DNA of 54,056 bases from an uncultured bacterium (GTDB taxonomy: Bacteria > Desulfobacterota_D > UBA1144): contig CAJWZJ010000007.1 of assembly GCA_913050245.1 (NCBI GenBank), forward strand, positions 1 through 54,056, read 5' to 3'. The translations under genes were made by a program, and so were the position numbers. Shown here piece after piece: positions 53,421 through 54,056 of the stretch. The notes under the pieces are model-generated. The model saw only the letters and a list, made by a program, of their open reading frames with translations, did no database searches and had not been told where the DNA came from. Numbering within the stretch: the stretch's first letter is position 1; each line of letters begins with the position of its first letter.

Positions 53421-53936
53421 TTATTTAACCTTTCCCTGTAAGTATCTAACATAATAAACAATGTCCCAAGCTTCAGTCTCAGTTATTCTTCCATATGCTG
53501 GCATCATAACCTTACCTCCGTACCTTATGTATGCAAAAATATAACCATCAGTTCTTTTTTGTGTTTGTGCTTGCTTAAGATTAACAGGATAAAAATAAGC
53601 ATTTTTTCGTAAATCATTTTTAATTACAGGACCATATCCACCACCATCCATACCGTGACAAACATAGCAATATGTTTGATAAAGCTCTTTACCTTTATCA
53701 ATAGATGCCTTTCCTCTATTAGGTCCATTAACAACCTCTTCATATTCGGCTCTAGATAATTCACGTATCTCTTCTTCTTTTCTTATATTATTTTTTGGAT
53801 ATTCTCTAGCTTCCTCGTATGGCTTTATGCTAGGATGATCCCACATATCTTTTGACCATGGTAAAGCATTAGATTCAAAACTTAGAAATGAAAAGATTAA
53901 AAAGAAAATAGATGTATTAATAATATTAATTTTCAT
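53421..53936 (-). CDS. actE: Alternative complex III subunit ActE (monoheme cytochrome c)
   Basis: About 171 residues. The N-terminal signal peptide (INTSIFFLIFSFLSFESNA) is followed by LPWSKDMWDHPSIKPYE, a feature of ActE. The heme-binding CYVCH is at residue 90, and a methionine in KVMMPAYGR near 143 is the likely axial ligand. The frame opens at a TTG at 53942; the ATG at 53936 is more plausible, and it overlaps the upstream gene by 11 bases. ActE accepts electrons within the complex and passes them to cytochrome c oxidase. Confidence 0.9.
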   Translation of the reverse strand: MKINIINTSIFFLIFSFLSFESNALPWSKDMWDHPSIKPYEEAREYPKNNIRKEEEIRELSRAEYEEVVNGPNRGKASIDKGKELYQTYCYVCHGMDGGGYGPVIKNDLRKNAYFYPVNLKQAQTQKRTDGYIFAYIRYGGKVMMPAYGRITETEAWDIVYYVRYLQGKVK

Positions 53937-54056
53937 TTTCAACCTCTTCAGTCTTTACTTCCTCAGAGTTAACTTTCTCAGTTTCAGTTTCTTCAGTTTT
54001 TACTTCTTCAGAGTTAACTTTCTCAGGTTCAGTTTCTTCAGTTTTTACTTCTTCAG
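53926..54056 (-). CDS. End of upstream gene, probably actD (5' part outside window)
   Basis: On the minus strand the only long open frame reads ...EEVKTEETEPEKVNS EEVKTEETETEKVNS EEVKTEEVENEN and stops at the TAA 53926-53928, 11 bases inside actE. The tail is therefore an acidic, 15-residue-repeat extension with very low complexity. In alternative complex III operons, actD is the gene just before actE, so this is most likely a C-terminal tail of ActD; nothing of the DUF3341 domain itself is in view. Confidence 0.6.
   Translation of the reverse strand, partial: EEVKTEETEPEKVNSEEVKTEETETEKVNSEEVKTEEVENEN
53946..54056. repeat. 45-base tandem repeat in the ActD tail
   Basis: The start CTTCAG recurs at 53946, 53991 and 54036, exactly 45 bases apart, with only a few base changes between units (for example CTCAGTTTCAG against CTCAGGTTCAG). 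Two complete units and a third incomplete one are visible; the array continues past the window end. It keeps frame (45 is 15 codons), so it encodes the acidic 15-residue repeat. Confidence 0.85.

Noticed and set aside
1-54056. tRNA, rRNA, CRISPR or insertion sequence
   Set aside because: I looked through all gaps (none above about 160 bases) and saw no cloverleaf, no spaced repeats, and no transposase-like protein.

Overview
The window is AT-rich (roughly 30% G+C by eye) and almost entirely coding. Most neighbouring genes abut or overlap by a few bases, and no gap exceeds about 160 bases. I see no rRNA, tRNA, CRISPR array, insertion sequence or prophage. ExbB/ExbD, a TonB protein, lipoprotein signals and an alternative complex III point to a Gram-negative respiring bacterium. 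Compact spacing, AT-rich codons, CarD, a futalosine-pathway enzyme (MqnC), complex III-type genes and ethylmalonyl-CoA mutase suggest an uncultivated, streamlined, probably marine lineage. SAR324-, Dadabacteria- or Desulfobacterota-like groups are guesses only; the sequence read by eye does not settle the taxonomy.

Layout, left to right. (1) 1-2404: end of an AMP-forming acyl-CoA ligase, then glnB-glnA behind a strong sigma-54-type promoter and ending in a terminator. (2) 2404-4775: DNA repair genes nth and uvrC, divergent; UvrC lacks its C-terminal HhH domain. (3) 4760-10496, minus strand: xerC-hslV-hslU-argB-argD-argF, a tight run joining a recombinase, the HslUV protease and arginine synthesis. 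(4) 10569-18000: carD, a phosphodiesterase-like protein, a small protein resembling the end of phage replication proteins, biotin genes bioB-bioA-bioF, an unknown gene, and mqnC. (5) 18065-24508: a secreted protein, ptsH-ptsI, a DCC-type protein, then a class II aldolase, a UDP-glucuronate-epimerase-like enzyme and a polysaccharide flippase. (6) 24501-33141: aldo/keto reductase, trxB, ygfZ, a PUR-domain protein, thiolase, ddl, an EamA transporter, exbB-exbD and lysA.

(7) 33199-34968: a ferredoxin, a 66-residue unknown protein with every mark of very high expression, a membrane protein, a glutaredoxin and a degenerate Cu/Zn-SOD-like lipoprotein. (8) 34958-41477: trhO and a complete-looking sulfate assimilation locus, cysI-cysD-cysN on one strand and a PiT-type permease plus cysH on the other, sharing a control region. 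No APS kinase is present although CysH is of the PAPS type. (9) 41474-45000: membrane and unknown proteins and a cyclophilin. (10) 45086-49279: acyl-CoA dehydrogenase, malyl-CoA-lyase-like enzyme and ethylmalonyl-CoA mutase, a C4/C5-CoA carbon module. (11) 49281-52029: two exported unknowns, tonB and purM. (12) 52019-54056: the end of an alternative complex III operon (actD tail, actE, actF and a 51-residue membrane protein that may be ActG).

The most interesting points are the ethylmalonyl-CoA-type cluster, the highly expressed 66-residue protein, the dead SOD-like lipoprotein, UvrC without HhH, a standalone phage-replication-like domain in a biotin locus, and a motif shared by the sulfur control region and an unrelated membrane gene.
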